This document shows positions 22,877 through 35,410 of a stretch of DNA of 64,000 nucleotides, in pieces; the first letter of the stretch is position 1, and each line of letters starts with the position of its first letter. Below the pieces are notes generated by a model, which saw only the letters and a program-made list of their open reading frames with translations, did not search any database and had not been told where the DNA came from. The position numbers and the translations under genes are program-made. Source of the stretch: Aplectana chamaeleonis (Eukaryota > Nematoda > Chromadorea > Rhabditida > Cosmocercidae); contig JAPDOI010000271.1 of assembly GCA_029168955.1 (NCBI GenBank), forward strand, positions 400,001 through 464,000, given 5' to 3'.

Positions 22877-23960
22877 CCCCGGCTTTGGTTAGGTATGTAT
22901 ATTACACATGTGCACTGATCAGCCTATTAGAGCGTCTGGACGCGATTTCAAGTGAGGGATCACTTGCGGAGGGGACGCCTCTTGTAAAGAATTTCGAAGA
23001 TAGACGTCACCGTGCACATGCGGAGCTTGGTCGTGGCCGTAGCCTGACCACGAGGGACTGACAATGAGCTCCAACCCATCGATGGGTGCGGCACTAATTC
23101 GCCCGCGACGATCCCCATAATTCAAGCAGTAGTTAGATTCCGCTAAAAAATCTTTAATGTGAGCCATGAATTCTACAAGTTTTTGGCTCCTTCATAAGAC
23201 GTCAAGTGTTGCTTGGCCACGTCATAAGAAATTCACTTTCACATGAGGTATTCGAGAGATACAATGCCTGGAGAACACAGTAAAATATGTAGGAGGGGAG
23301 TGAGGGTGTAGAAAATCTCACGGAAGCGCCGCCAAGTTTTTTCACAATTGACGCAGCCAATCGCTGAGTGTTGTAGTGCTAGAAGGTTATTTTCAGCGCC
23401 CTTTCCGCCTTTGGAGAGCGGTTTGATTCTGCCTTAAGTGCATCAGTTGTTGTTGGAAACGTGCTGAAGTAGTAATTTCTATTGGCAGAAGTCATGCTTT
23501 CATCAGAGCGTGTTTCCGCATGCAGAGTCATACTGCTCTTCTCACTTTCCTAACCTGCTTCAAATGTTTTCGGTTTGTCGACCAGGGTTGCATAAAACTA
23601 TTTGACAATTCCTGGATCGTCCAAAACGGATTTGCTTTCCCTTCCGCCCTTGACACGCTGTTGTCCGATGCTAATGTTCTTCGTGATCCATACGACTCGG
23701 AAAGATCAAAATTACCCTATTTGAACTAGGAAAACCACTTTTGGCAATTACGAATGTCCAGTGCACTCGGATAAACATCGCAATTTTTTTTTGGTGTAAA
23801 CTGTCGCGTTATTCACAATACTTTGCGGAGTTCAAAAAACATGCAATGCTAGATGTGTACCTCTTTTGGTGTTTGGCTGACACTTTAACCAAAGTTACAA
23901 AAAAAGTTATACCATTGTCTTCAGGTAAAGAAGTGTTTATGACCTCATAATGTCAATCCC
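22877..23960. other. No gene seen
   Basis: Short open frames on both strands without splice support or motifs. The right part may include 5' untranslated sequence of the CR1-like element. Confidence 0.35.
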
Positions 23961-24330
23961 TGAGTCTGCACTGACGGTGGGTGGTCGAGGGATCGATAGC
24001 TCTGAGCCACGTCTATTTTTCCGTCCTAAGGAGGATTTTCATCCGATTCGTTTCAACTAAATTCTGTTCTGTATCGACCCTCTACTCGACTCGGATCTTG
24101 CACTGGCAGTTTCGCCTGGCCGTCGTCAACTTTTCCGGCTCAATTAATCTGATACTGCTCGACTCACACGTGTCGTTCCTGGTGGCAAGGGAACAAGCCT
24201 GGTATTCGTCTTCATTTGTCACCTTACCAGGTCATTGTTTGCCTATTAACTGGTCTTCGTTTGTTGCTGCTCCCTTTTTGAGATTTTACGAAAGGTGCCG
24301 CTTTTTCGTCGGAATTCTTAACTTCGATCG

Positions 24331-24930
24331 ATGAGGTCAACGCATCCACGTCAACCACGATGTCTCAAGGACCTGCTATCTCAAATAAAGTGCCAGCTAA
24401 GTTCCTTAATTGATGAAAACGTTCGGCTCCGCAAGGAGAATCAAGCCATCTCTTCTCTTCGTGCAGATAATGACATTTTGAAGTCTAGACTTAACAGTTT
24501 TGAATCTTCTCAAACTTGCTCCTCTGTTCCTCCTCGTTCAGAACCTCTCAATACTCACGTGCCTTGTAATTTCAGTGAGAAATAACGCCTCCGTTCTGTG
24601 ATTATTGGAAATCTGCCTGAACTTTCGAATGTTTCAATTTCTCGTCGTCGCGATTATGATTGTAGAAGTGTCATGAATGTTCTTGATCATTTGAAAATCG
24701 ATTGTTTCCCTTCTTCTATTTATCGCCTTGGGAGATTTTTCCCGGGTAAGAAAAGGCTTATTAAAGTTGTATTTCCGTCTACATTGCACCAAAATCTGGC
24801 TGTCAGCCGAGCTTCTCGGCTCAAATCCTTTCCTGGTGCTGGGTTATTCTTAGGGGATCTCTCACTGATCAGGAGAGGAGGCGCAGGCGCGGTCTACCGT
24901 TCTATAATCAATACATTTCTCAGTCAGTGA
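24331..24930 (+). pseudogene. ORF1 protein of the CR1-like element, interrupted
   Basis: The first 85 codons include a leucine/charged heptad region (SSLIDENVRLRKENQAISSL) that should form a coiled coil, as in many LINE ORF1 proteins. A TAA at 24583-24585 interrupts the frame, which then continues with IIGNLPELSN and RLGRFFPGKKRLIKVVF. After about 24860 a frameshift leads into a different frame rich in Arg. ORF1 proteins bind element RNA; here only the arrangement supports that role. Confidence 0.6.
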
Positions 24931-25205
24931 TGCATGATGATTTACCCATTGCTCCTCAAGTTCACAATGTTGTTTCCCCGAGTGTTGATGTACTTCCCGA
25001 AAACTCCAATCGCCACTATCCTCATCCTTGCGAGATGTTAAATACGAACTCAAACACCAAAGATTCAGCTCAAAATAGTTTTTTAGGGAACTAGACCCCC
25101 CGGGTCAATCTCGTCTGATTTCTTCCATTCCTGTTTTATTTCTTTCGTGTTTTTATGCTAATTTACGGTCGTTCCCTAAAAACTGCATTGAACTGAATCT
25201 CAATC

Positions 25206-27916
25206 TTGGTGGTAAATATTATGTATATCTTTTTTTCTGAGACATGGCTCAAATCTGTTCACTTCATTCCTTCTATGCTTGATGACTTGATAAGAGATTA
25301 CGCCATTCTACGCTGCGATCGAAGTCGGAGGCCGGGTGGAGGGGTGGCGATTTTTCTGCGTAGCACTTTATCTCATTCTGTGGTTTTCTCTGATTCAGTT
25401 GTGAACGGGTGTGAAATATTAGCAGTGGACATGTTTTATGGAGACCTAAGCTTCACAATAGTTCTAGTTTACAGACCACCCTCTACCGCTGTGGCCGTAA
25501 CCGAGCAGCTGGCTAAAATACTGAGTGATCTCACGGTTACTGAACATCCTGTGATTTTGGTTGGCGATTTCAATTTTCCTGAAGTAGAGTGAGCAAGGTG
25601 GAATGATCAAACCTGTTTCCCAGATACTTTCTCTGAAATTATTAGCAGTCACGATTTCACACAATTTGTCTTGGAACCTACTCGTGGTAACAATATTTTG
25701 GATCTCTTATTTTCCAATAGCAATGATCTTTTAAGTAACGTCTCGGTCATTTCACCAGTTGGCGACAGCGATCACAGAAGCGTTTTCTTTGATATCCGGG
25801 GTAACAGAGTTGAACATCCCCCTATTTGTAAGCGAATGTTCAACAAAGGCGACTTTACTTGCATTTCACGGTATTTGTATAATATTGCGTGGGTTGACTC
25901 ATTCGAGTCGGTCTCATCGGTTGACGAAAAGTACATGATGTTTCTAGCAATTCTTGAGCATGCTATTGATCTGTTCATACCTTGGGCTTGGGTTTACCCC
26001 CGGTTTTTTTTCCAACCTACCGATTCATCTCCGTAACATGTCAGATCACAGGGAGTGCCTACTTCGCTATGCTAAACTATCAGGTGATTGGACTGTATAC
26101 AAAAGTTTTCCGAAAAAGTTTGCGGAAGAGCTAATGAAATACTCAGGAAATGTCGGAAAAAAGATCGTAGAGTCAAAACAGAAGCAACGATTTTACAAAT
26201 TTATGAAAAGTAGACTCAGTTCCAAGTCACATTTTGGAGCTCTGAAGCAGAACGGAACGATACTATTGAATGATCATGATAGGGCTAATCCATTGGGGCT
26301 CGAGTTTAGCAAAGTGTTTTTAGAAGATGACGGCTTCTTTCCGGAATCTAGCGTCCTTCATGAATTTCCAATGCATGGTTTTCCTAATTTTGATGAAATC
26401 ACGATTTACGAACTTTTGATGAAATGGCCTGATCCTTATTCAGTCACTCCTGACAAAATCCCTTTCATATTTGTAAAGAATGTTGCTCATGTGATTGCTT
26501 ATCCACTGTCGTACATATTTAATCAGTCGATGAGATTTTCCGAGGTTCCTCGACTTTGGAAGCACTCTTACGTCACTCCGCTTCTAAAAAAAAGAGCCGT
26601 CATCTGATCCTGCTAATTATAGACCAATCAGCATAACTTCCCTTTTCTGCAAGCTTTTCGAGAAAATTTTGAAGTCACACATTCTCAAACATATGGGTCT
26701 CAATGATCTGATTCCTTCTTGTCAACATGGGTTTGTGAGTGGGAAATCAGTTACGACTAATATGTTGGAGACTCTCGAAGACTGGACGTTAGCCTTGGAT
26801 GAGAAAAAGTGTGTTGACGTAATCTACGTGGACTTCGCTAAAGCATTCGATAAAGTTAGCCACAAAAAGCTTATATACTTGCTTGAAAAGCTTGGTTTTC
26901 ACGAAAAGGTATGGAAATGGATTGAAGAGTTTCTGTCCGGTAGGACGTTCCAAGTGCGCATTAACTCCGCTTTTTCGAATGTGTTTGAGGTTCATAGTGG
27001 AGTGCCCCAGGGAGGCGTACTTCCACCGATACTCTTTATTATTTTTTCAGCTGATCTGGGGAAAATTTTGCACAAAAATGGTGTCATCTGTAGACAATAT
27101 GCCGATGACTTGAAAGTATACAGGGAGGTCTCCAGCTTTCTGGATACAGAGCACTTGCAGGCGGCTATCGACCATTTACAAGCCTGGTCAACTGCATGGC
27201 GAATTCCAATTTCTCCTGGTAAGACGTTCTGGATGCGTATTGGCTCTTCCACGTTGCCCGTTTTGTATAAAATAGATGCCCAGAGTATTGAAAGAGTCAG
27301 CCAAATCAAGGATCTCGGTGTCTTGTATGATGAGAATCTAGATTTTCTTTCGCATCACAAAGAGTTGTTCAAAAGGGCTCATAACCGCTCATATCAAATT
27401 TTTAAGGCTCTGAAGACAAAAGATATTAGCGTTCTTCTGAAGGTGTACAAGGTTTACATTAGCCCACTTGTGGAAAATGGTACGGTAGTCTTTTCCCCAT
27501 ACAAGAAGAAGAACATCAGTCTCATTGAAAAGGTTCAGAATAACTTTACCAGGAAGATACTGATACGACGTGGTGGGTTTTTGTACTCAAAAATCCCTAA
27601 TTCGAAAATTCGGAACCAGTATTTCGGCATAGCAAGTTTCGAGTCGCGGCGGGAATTGTATGACGTCTGTATGGTACACAAGCTTTTGAACGGAATGTCT
27701 GGTGCAAATTTTTCACACTTCTACAGAACAGTCCTCTCAATAACCCGAGGTGGTGATAGAAAAATATCTTTTGCGAGGCCGAGAACCACAATTAGGTCCA
27801 AATTCTTCACAGTAAGGGCGGGTTCAGCGTATCTTCGTTTGAGTAAAACCAAACCCACTGCCAGGTCAATGACAACGTTTAGACGGGGAATGGTAAAACT
27901 TTTGCTGAAATCATAG
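25206..27916 (+). pseudogene. ORF2 endonuclease-reverse transcriptase of the CR1-like element, interrupted
   Basis: The endonuclease part shows SETWL, YRPPS, GDFNFPEVE and GDSDHRSVF. A TGA at 25590-25592 interrupts it, a frameshift follows near 25960-26030, and another near 26590 in an A-run. The RT part is then open for 415 codons: QHGFVSGKSVTTN, YVDFAKAFDKVSH (motif A, Asp intact), HSGVPQGGVLPP (motif B), QYADDLKVY (motif C intact) and a C-terminal domain ending at 27916. The catalytic residues of the RT are all present, so decay is fairly recent compared with the RTE-like copy. About 900 aa if restored, the normal CR1 size. Confidence 0.85.
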
Positions 27917-28020
27917 ATGTATGTTTTTGCTAATTTGAGATCATGTTAATTCGTCCAAAGCTCTTTTTTCTTTTTCAGCGTTTGTCTTATACAGCGTACT
28001 CAATAAAATAAATAAATGTC

Positions 28021-29200
28021 TTTGGCACGTCTGAACCAACCAATGAACTGATAAATGACAATCAAGCATTGACATGCGCAGAAACGAGGCTACCGTCGTT
28101 CTTTGAGCCGAATTCCGGTCCGCATTTGTGGACAACGGCTGTTCCATTATGCAACTGGATGATATTCGTGCAGGGAACACTTGGTCCCGACACGACTAAC
28201 CCTTCTCCAAGCCCGATCGTCACCGTGTTGCATGATGCAGCAGCCGTAGCCCCCGATCATAAACCGCAAATAGGCTCTGAGAACGGCACTACTTTTCTCT
28301 CCTCCTAACAGCTCTCATCACGGTAGTTCCTTCTTTTCTAGGTACGCGGCCCACCTTCTCCTCTGTTAATTGAGCAGATTAGGATTACGCCCCTCTCCCC
28401 ACTCCGAACAGTTGGTATCCATCGCGGCTGGACTACAATCTCAAAACTTCTCCCGAGGCTTGACTATGATTTTGACGTCCATGTTGCATCAAAGGATCGC
28501 AGTAAAATTTTAAACTGTAATCTTTATAAATACCATTATAAACTAGTAATTGAATCTACGAATCTGCGGAGCGAGCATGTCAAGGAGTCAGAGAAAGATT
28601 TATGTTGAGCCTTGATGCGAGCGCGTTGAATGAAACATTGTCGAGGACATTCAGCCACGATGCTATGATCACTGAGGAAGCTCCTATTGCTGTTCACTCA
28701 CGTGTACTGAATTTAACTAGGTGTTGGAATGTGGAGTTGAAAGGAGCTCACCTTGCGTCTTATCAGAGTATGCTATGATTTTGAATGAGTATGCTGGAAA
28801 TAACTGGATTGCAGACGATTCATGTGTCAAGTCACGGTTTTTGTCTTAACCGAAAGCGATTTTCTCATCGAGAGCAATGGGTGAAAAAAAATGTTGGACT
28901 CGCTACGGGATTCACTATCTGTTATTTGCGAGCTACTAGATTTCAGCCGCCTCTGACAGCTTTGTACCATTTCTGACAAAGCTGGTAAAGTAAGGAAGAT
29001 CAGTGTTTGCAACTGCTAGGATAGCAATTGGGTTGTGCCTGAGCCACCCACAATCTTCGATGGACGATGAGTAGGACCGTTAAAAATATTTGTGGTACAG
29101 AACCATTAGGAGACCCACCAGAAAGAAACTGAACCTTGGGGGGGGAGGCTCACCTGCTGTACGCCGGCAACAAATTGAAGTGGAACCAGAACTGTTGGAA
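28021..29200. other. No gene seen, may include 5' part of the mariner remnant
   Basis: The upstream part is unremarkable. From about 28700 rightwards the sequence could be the degraded N-terminal half of the transposase that is recognisable from 29230, but I cannot align it reliably. Confidence 0.3.
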
Positions 29201-29229
29201 CTCTGCACCGTTGTACTGGAGTCACGCAT

Positions 29230-29840
29230 CGCTCCATCCTTTTTTCAGAAGGGAAAAAATTCAAAGTGAAATCGACATTGAGACGCGAAAACGATTGGGC
29301 CCCAAGCGAAATCTTGGAGGAGTCATTACTGCGATAAGAAATTGTTTGATGAACGGTTCATACCACTTCTCTTATGGTTTTGGGAGGCATCACTGATTGG
29401 GGCAGAACTTTGCCTCGTTCCGTAGATTGTGGCATAGAAAACAACAAGGAAGTTTACAAGAAAGCAGCTCTATCGTTGGTTGCGAATTTTTGTTCGAGCC
29501 CTTGATTCGCCATCGGACACTGGTGCTTCACACCAGATGTGGCGTGAACACACAAGGTGTGTCCACCTTGGTGTCTACGCAAGATTTCCTGGGTCTGAAG
29601 TTCACGAAGAATAGCCGTCCTGCTGGTCGGACCTCAGCCCCCTCGACTTTTGAGGTTGGCTCTTGATTGAATCTGAGGTCTCTGAATCTCGACATACATT
29701 TTTCGCCTCATGGAAAGCTGTACTCAAGAAAGCCTTGGATGAAATGGGTGACGGCTACCTCAGTGACTGCTGCGACGCCTTTCTGAGAAGACCGCAAGCC
29801 GACATTTGGATAGATGGCAGAAATTTCAGATCTACATAGC
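29230..29840 (+). pseudogene. Mariner-family transposase remnant
   Basis: Across several frames the catalytic half of a mariner transposase can be read. FSEGKKFKV (first Asp position, here Glu) is followed by NDWAPSEI and LMVLGGITDWGRT, then VDCGIENNKEVYKKAALS, later DLSPLDF and finally KKALDEMGDGYLSDCCDAF. At least three frame changes and several stops are needed to join these. No terminal inverted repeats were found. It is a different lineage from the Tc1-like element at 11614-13188. Confidence 0.6.
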
Positions 29841-30456
29841 TATAGTTGTGCGTTAACAGTATTATGAAAATATGTATCCATATTTGTTATTCTCGGAATC
29901 AAATGTATTGCAAAAAAAGCCTATCAATATCTGCGCGCCAATAATTATGGAAAATGCTGTACATAAACTACTGCAACGTCTTCTCGCCAAGGCTGTTCAA
30001 TTGATTGATCTCGCGTTTTAGAGCGGTGTTCTCATGCATCAACTCTGAAATCCTCTGCAGAGATTCCGCCTCTCTACGCCCGAATGTCAATAAAATATCC
30101 TACTATCGTTTTGAGATGTGCTGGTATCGATTGGTCTCAAAGCAGCAGGAAGACGGCTTCATCGAAATCTGATGCACGGCCATCCTCCATCTTTCCATTT
30201 TCAGCCGGCGGCTCTTTCGTTGCCTAAATTGATGTCGCGCCAATATCAAGTTCTATTACGATAGAACAGGAACAGCCTCATTCGAGGTAACCTCATAAGG
30301 TGACAAGCGTCTCGACACCACAGCAATCACCTTGCCACAAGACTTTTGGCGTTACCAAATTCGATTTATACATGTTCTTATCACGTCAGACAACAGTAAC
30401 CAAAACCAGATTTCTTTACGAGTCGACTGTCAGAGAGGCTGAGTAGATCTACTTTA

Positions 30457-30610
30457 ATGGCAGAGCAGGCTACGGCGCGAGGTGTGATACAACCCAACAT
30501 TGGGCCGACCCCCCACCAAAGTCAATCAAGCGATTTGCTCAGCCCCCCTCCCCCTTGGGAAAATTATGGTGACGACCGGGGGGGGGGAGGGGAGGAGGGG
30601 AGGTCCTCAT
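30457..30610. other. C-rich and G-rich tract
   Basis: CCCCCCTCCCCC (about 30545) is followed 30 bases later by a 29-base G-rich run at 30576-30604 that could form a hairpin with it or a G-quadruplex. A distantly similar C-rich block is at 32590-32635. Confidence 0.35.
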
Positions 30611-30754
30611 TTCGTGATTTTTTATTTCATCGTGAACGAATTTTTAATTCAAAACTACATAAAGACCTAATAATGCAATAAATAAATGTTTTCCACGAAA
30701 GCAGAGAAAAACAACTCTCATATGACAACGGCACCAAATGTTTGTTCAATGGGC

Positions 30755-31935
30755 GGACGCTCATTAGTGCCCTGAGGGCACATAGGTGCTGTTTCGGGAA
30801 TGAAAACCACATTTAGTAATCGACTATCAGGATGTAAAAACGCATCCAAAGTTTCATGGACGCAGCTTAAAGCCGAACAGCGTTACATAGGGAGGGCGGA
30901 GCCTGTTTTCATGCCCTGAACCACATAGGTGCGGTTTCGGGCATAAAAACCACATTTAGTAATTGGCTGTTTAGATGTAAAAATGCCCCCAAATTTCATG
31001 GGTAAAGCTTTAAGCCGAACAGCGCTACATAGGGTGGGGTCCATGAAAAAATCGATAGCCGTGAAATATTTACAAGTATTTAACGAAATTTGAATTAGGG
31101 AGTTTCGAGTTGCTACAACGTGCGGAAAACCTAGTCACGGACCCAAGTAATCAATTTCATTCTTTAATCGCTCCGCCAACGCGTAGCTACAGTTCACCTC
31201 CGCACTGCCGTTCAGTCCGCAAAGTGCACGCCGATTGCGAAATTGTGCTGCGGCGCGGTTGAGAGTATCCTCAGACAAGGATGTGGGATCACCCGGGCGC
31301 TTTTTGCCTTTGGTGCCCAAGTGATCCCACCGCCCGGGTGATTCCACATCCACGACTCGAGGCTTTAACGAAATTTGAACTAGGGAGTTTCGCGTTGCTA
31401 CAACGTACGGAAAATCTATTCACGGACCCAATTAATCAATTTCATTCTTTTACCCGGTTAAGAACGGTCTTTGAAGACCCAATTTTAGGTGTGATACAAT
31501 CGATTGTATCACACCTAAAAATGGGTCTTCAATGACCGTTCTTAACCGGGTAAAAGAATGAAATTGATTAATTGGGTCCTTGACTAGGTTTCCCGCACGT
31601 TGTGGCAACGCGAATTAAAAATTCAATAAATACTTGTAAATATTTCACAATTTTGGAACATTTTTTAATGGACCCCAACCTGTGTAGCGCTGTTCGGCTT
31701 GAAGCTGAGTCCTTGAAATTTTGGGTGCGTTTTCACATCCGGATAGCCAATTACTAAATGTGACTTTGATGCCTGAAATAGCACCTGTGTGCAAAAACAG
31801 GCTCCGCCCACTCTATGTAGCGCTGTTCGGATACAAGCTGCATCCATGAAACTTTGGGAGCGTTTTCACATGCGAACATTCGTATTCGAAATCTGGGTTC
31901 CGCGCCCACAACCGCATCTATGTGCCCTGAAGGCG
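30755..31935. repeat. Large palindrome FB-C (about 1.2 kb)
   Basis: The centre is at 31501/31502 (GATACAATCGATTGTATC). The inner arms of about 53 bp are nearly identical (TTTTACCCGGTTAAGAACGG on the left, its complement on the right). Outward, the arms repeat AAGCCGAACAGCGCTACATA, CATTTAGTAATTGGCTGT and CCCTGAGGGCACATAGGTGC as inverted copies, each with an internal duplication of about 120 bp. The left arm is longer because it contains foldback FB-A and a second copy of an 80-bp block beginning AACGAAATTTGAATTAGGG. Confidence 0.8.
31193..31352. repeat. Foldback FB-A copy 3, truncated, nested in FB-C
   Basis: Left arm and loop match 19702-19945 closely (TTCACCTCCGCACTGCCGTT, GATCACCCGGGCGC), but the right arm stops after the first 15-20 bases. 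Confidence 0.72.
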
Positions 31936-32719
31936 TAAAAATCGAAAGGCGATTTCATTAAGGAAATTGTAAAAGATATCACAGTGAACAACGCTCTTTT
32001 GTGACAGTCAGCTATCCATCGTTTTACAGCTTTGCGGAATTTATATTTAGCGGGATGGAACCTGTGAACTCTAAATCGCCTAAGAATGCTACTTAGATTA
32101 GAAAATTCCAGAACATCTGTGTCATTTCGTTGACATTATAGTCTGCTTGTAATGACCTCGATGACATCGAATACTCCACACCGCTGCTGCTGACATATCC
32201 AGGAGCGGTCTGGCGACACATTTTACCATTCCAAGACTCATTCTCCATGTCGGAGTCATTAACAATGGCCGTGCTACCGTCGTCTATTGTCTTGCATGCT
32301 TTATCACCAGTGAATTGTAAGCTCTTCTTGTGTGTTCCTGCCTCATTTTTACATCCCCATTTCATATATTGTCTCATTTGTTTTTTCGCGAATGTTTCTC
32401 ACTATTCAGTTTCCTTTTTGATCTCCTGTCTCATTTTGCTCTCACAGTATAATCTTCAGTTTTAATTTGACCCCTTATTGTGATCTCATTTTGCCGTCAT
32501 TTTTTTAAACTAACGGTATGGCTCTCAAAGCCCCCTCCCTCCGGCCTGATAGAAGTCCATCTCGTTTCTTGGTTGACCGAAGGTCCGACACCCCAACCCA
32601 CCGGATGTCGATGGGTCCGACCCCCCCCCTCTGTGATACATCACACATCTCGCCGAACCCTGTGGCAGGGTTCTCTATAAAATTTGTTGTTGTGCCATCC
32701 CTACAGAATGGTAGATCTG
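31936..32719. other. No gene seen
   Basis: Contains pyrimidine-rich stretches (32330-32480) and a C-rich tract (32620-32635). No coding support. Confidence 0.35.
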
Positions 32720-33106
32720 GCTATCACAAAAGTGAAAATAAGTAAAAAATTGGGAAAAACGCTCAGGAACAAGTTATTGCTTGGTGTACTCCGGCCCCCT
32801 TTATCGAGATTCGTGTAAAAGCCTGTTTTGTCAACTTTTATTTTGCTTCTAAAGTAATTTCTGGGCATTTCTGAAGACTACTGACTACTTTAATAGCAAA
32901 ATAAAAGGCGGATAAGCAAGCATCAGTGAAAATCTCATTAATTAGGGGGCCGGCCGACACCTGTAATTAGCCGTTATACTTTGTGTTTGAGCGTTTTTCC
33001 CGAGAATTTCCGAGTTTTTTCACTTATTTTTCCTTTTGCGATGACAAAATCTGCATTCTCACGAAGAAGGTTCGAACGCCGTTTTTATCGCGAACCCTGC
33101 CTTTAA
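32720..33106. repeat. Foldback family FB-Q, copy 2
   Basis: Shares with 16850-17215 the blocks GAGCGTTTTTC, TTTTTCACTTATTTTTCC and GCAAAATAAAAG, and ends at a CCTGCCTTTAA-like terminus. Confidence 0.5.
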
Positions 33107-34621
33107 CAGCGGTAACTGGCCAAGGTCCCAAGCGTTTCAATTATATCATATATCTTCCACTCAACCTCATTGAAGAAATGGGCTCCTAGTGGAATGAAAA
33201 CTTCCTTAATGCTTATACGATGAAAACCCAATCTCTCATTACCTTTGAAATGCCATCCTTTATTCTTGCGAACATGGCAAGCAAAACTGCACTGTGTATT
33301 ACCACGAGCTTCGTTGCGTTTCTCTCTGAGCGTCTCCCCTTGCCCCCCCCCCTCCTTCAGAGCGTCCTCTCAGCCTCGTTCCGATCCTGGTTTCCGACGG
33401 AAACACCCAGAAAAGGCACGGAACTCCCAGAAAATTATTTTTCAATTTCTACGATGTTTTTGGAGAGAGTTTCACCCTAATCGCAGTGGTACCTCTATAC
33501 TCGCCCAATACCTGCTATGAACAGAGTTATGACTCCTTAAAAATGCCCATAATTCGCGGGCGAAAAATTGGACGATTTGTCTCAGACCCGCATTTCTCTT
33601 TATTCGCAATCGTTGCGCAAGAGCAAGATAGGATAAAGAGACAGTTTGGCAATGGACCGGAGAATGACGACTTGTTGAAAACTCATCCATCCATCTAGCC
33701 GCTACCGAGCTAGGAATTCTGGCAGGGAGTGTGACCCGTGGAGGTGAGGGAAGGAGGTCGGGCCCGTGGTGGTCGCCTATATCTCGCTTATTTCGAGGAA
33801 TGTAGATCTCGCACATGGCACATGTTATATAGGAGCGGTCTCCAACAAAATTTATCTCTGAGTGCGTACTGTGTCTTCAAGGGCGCCGTAAGCGTATGGT
33901 GTCGTTTATTCGTAGTTGCGCTCCTACCACTACGAACGGCGAACCAGGCCTTTTTTTGCCTGGAAGGTTCCTGTGCGGCTCTGAGCCATATGTCTCAGGT
34001 CTAACGAAGGTGCTACTCACCGAAAGCTCACCGGAAACAAAGTTTTGGAAAAGATTTTTGCGAACTTTTCGAGCACCTTCCGCAAGAAGCTTTCCGAGAT
34101 TCACGCAGAGCTTTTGAAGCCTCACAATAAACCTTGCAATCTACTGTGAAGCTCCGAGATAACACCATGTTATTCTTGAAAACTGTCGAATCCACATCGG
34201 AGTTGTGATCGGCACCAAAGAAACCTCATATGGATGTGTCAGATCCGAAACGTTTTTCTAAGGCGTTCAGAACATTTGAATAGAAAAGGCGCTCAACAAA
34301 CAATAAGAGGCTTCCAGTATTTTCAAATCTGTAACTCATGGATCACCCGCGTATTTTTTGAAAAATGAAGAAGCCGACCTAGCATTCAAGCTCATCACGT
34401 CAAATAGCCCTTCATCGAAATTTTTGATCCAAACTCATCCAAGAGCTACAAGCGTCCCGTTCAGCCCAGCAGTAAGCAATACTAAATTTGACCGGCTACA
34501 TTTTTTTTCGCAGACGCCCGCAGGAAAATCGAACTTCTGATTCGAAGGGAGCGTGCCAGATTCGACCAGAAAACATTCATCAGCTTTTTGTTCGGATAGA
34601 CAACCGGCGAGGCTTCGTAGT
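33107..34621. other. No gene seen
   Basis: Short frames only. An imperfect match to MITE-like GAGCACCTTCCG strings near 34070 is not convincing. Confidence 0.3.
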
Positions 34622-34908
34622 TATACTCTGTTTATCTTGAATTGCACAAAACACGGTCCACCAATAGTCCTCTAATTGGCCCGTTAGTACCGTATTGTAC
34701 GTCCACGACGCGTTCTCGGCAGAGCCGACGGCACAGTGGCAGGGTGGGTGGCCGAGTGACCGCGTTGACGAATCGATCGCTCTGCACACCGGGTACACAC
34801 CCGGTCCTGCCGAGAACGCGTCGTGGACGTACACTACGGTACCAAGCGGGCCAATTACAGGACTATTGGCGGACCGTGTTTTGTGCAATTCAAGATAAAC
34901 CGAGTATA
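34622..34908. repeat. Palindromic MITE, 287 bp, TATA-flanked
   Basis: Arms of about 100 bp: TACTCTGTTTATCTTGAATT, GCACAAAACACGGTCCACCA and CGTCCACGACGCGTTCTCGG are mirrored on the right with few mismatches. Flanking TA on each side is compatible with a Tc1/mariner-type origin. The loop contains TGGCCGAGTGA, which resembles a tRNA A-box. Confidence 0.7.
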
Positions 34909-35131
34909 GATACGTTGTGTTTCGCTAAAATGAGTTTTTTTCAGTTATCTAGATTGACTGCTCACCTGATCCAATTTTTTGGTTGCCAAATTAAAATAAT
35001 TCAGAAAATTGTTTCAATTCATTTGAATCCAGTTTATCTGAATCTGTTTGGTGTTCGTACTCCGGAAATGTTGTCAATTGAGTATTATTCGATTTTCGGA
35101 CATCAAAAACGGGGTCATTCAGAAAGTTGTA

Positions 35132-35410
35132 CTGTGCTTATCTGGGCCAAATTCCGGTCCGCAATTGCGTCTCGACACGCTTTGCAGCCGCACGTGCTCG
35201 ATTCAGTCGCGTTTCCAGCGCCAAAGCCGACTAGATGAGGCTTTTTTTATAAATTTTCTCCAGGTATTCTTAGTTTCCAGTTTCCAAAACCCACCTAGAG
35301 TTAGCAGATCGGCGGCTGCGGCGCTGGAAGCTCTTCTGACTCGGGAGCGTGCGGCCGCAAAGCGTGTCGAGACGCAATTGCGGACCGGACTTTGGCCCAG
35401 ATAAGCACAG
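35132..35410. repeat. Palindromic MITE, 279 bp, TA-flanked
   Basis: Left end TA|CTGTGCTTATCTGGGCC, right end the exact inverse then TA. Arms extend about 125 bp with few mismatches and include CAATTGCGTCTCGACACGC. TA at 35130-35131 and 35411-35412 fits a Tc1/mariner target. Non-coding. Confidence 0.75.

Larger units (their letters stand above)
24300..28020 (+). mobile_element. CR1-like non-LTR retrotransposon, decayed, about 3.7 kb
   Basis: Order: a coiled-coil ORF1, then an endonuclease and reverse transcriptase ORF2, then a short 3' UTR ending in AATAAAATAAATAAATG. The terminal short repeat rather than a long poly-A tail, and the two-ORF plan, fit the CR1 group. The 5' boundary is not fixed: coding starts near 24331, and untranslated sequence could begin several hundred bases earlier. 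Confidence 0.82.

Noticed and set aside
24331..28020. Host gene with reverse-transcriptase similarity
   Set aside because: The ORF1 coiled coil, endonuclease plus RT and A-rich repetitive 3' end identify a CR1-like LINE.
30576..30604. G-rich run as a telomere-like or regulatory element
   Set aside because: It lacks a regular repeat (no TTAGGC units), so only low-complexity DNA can be claimed.
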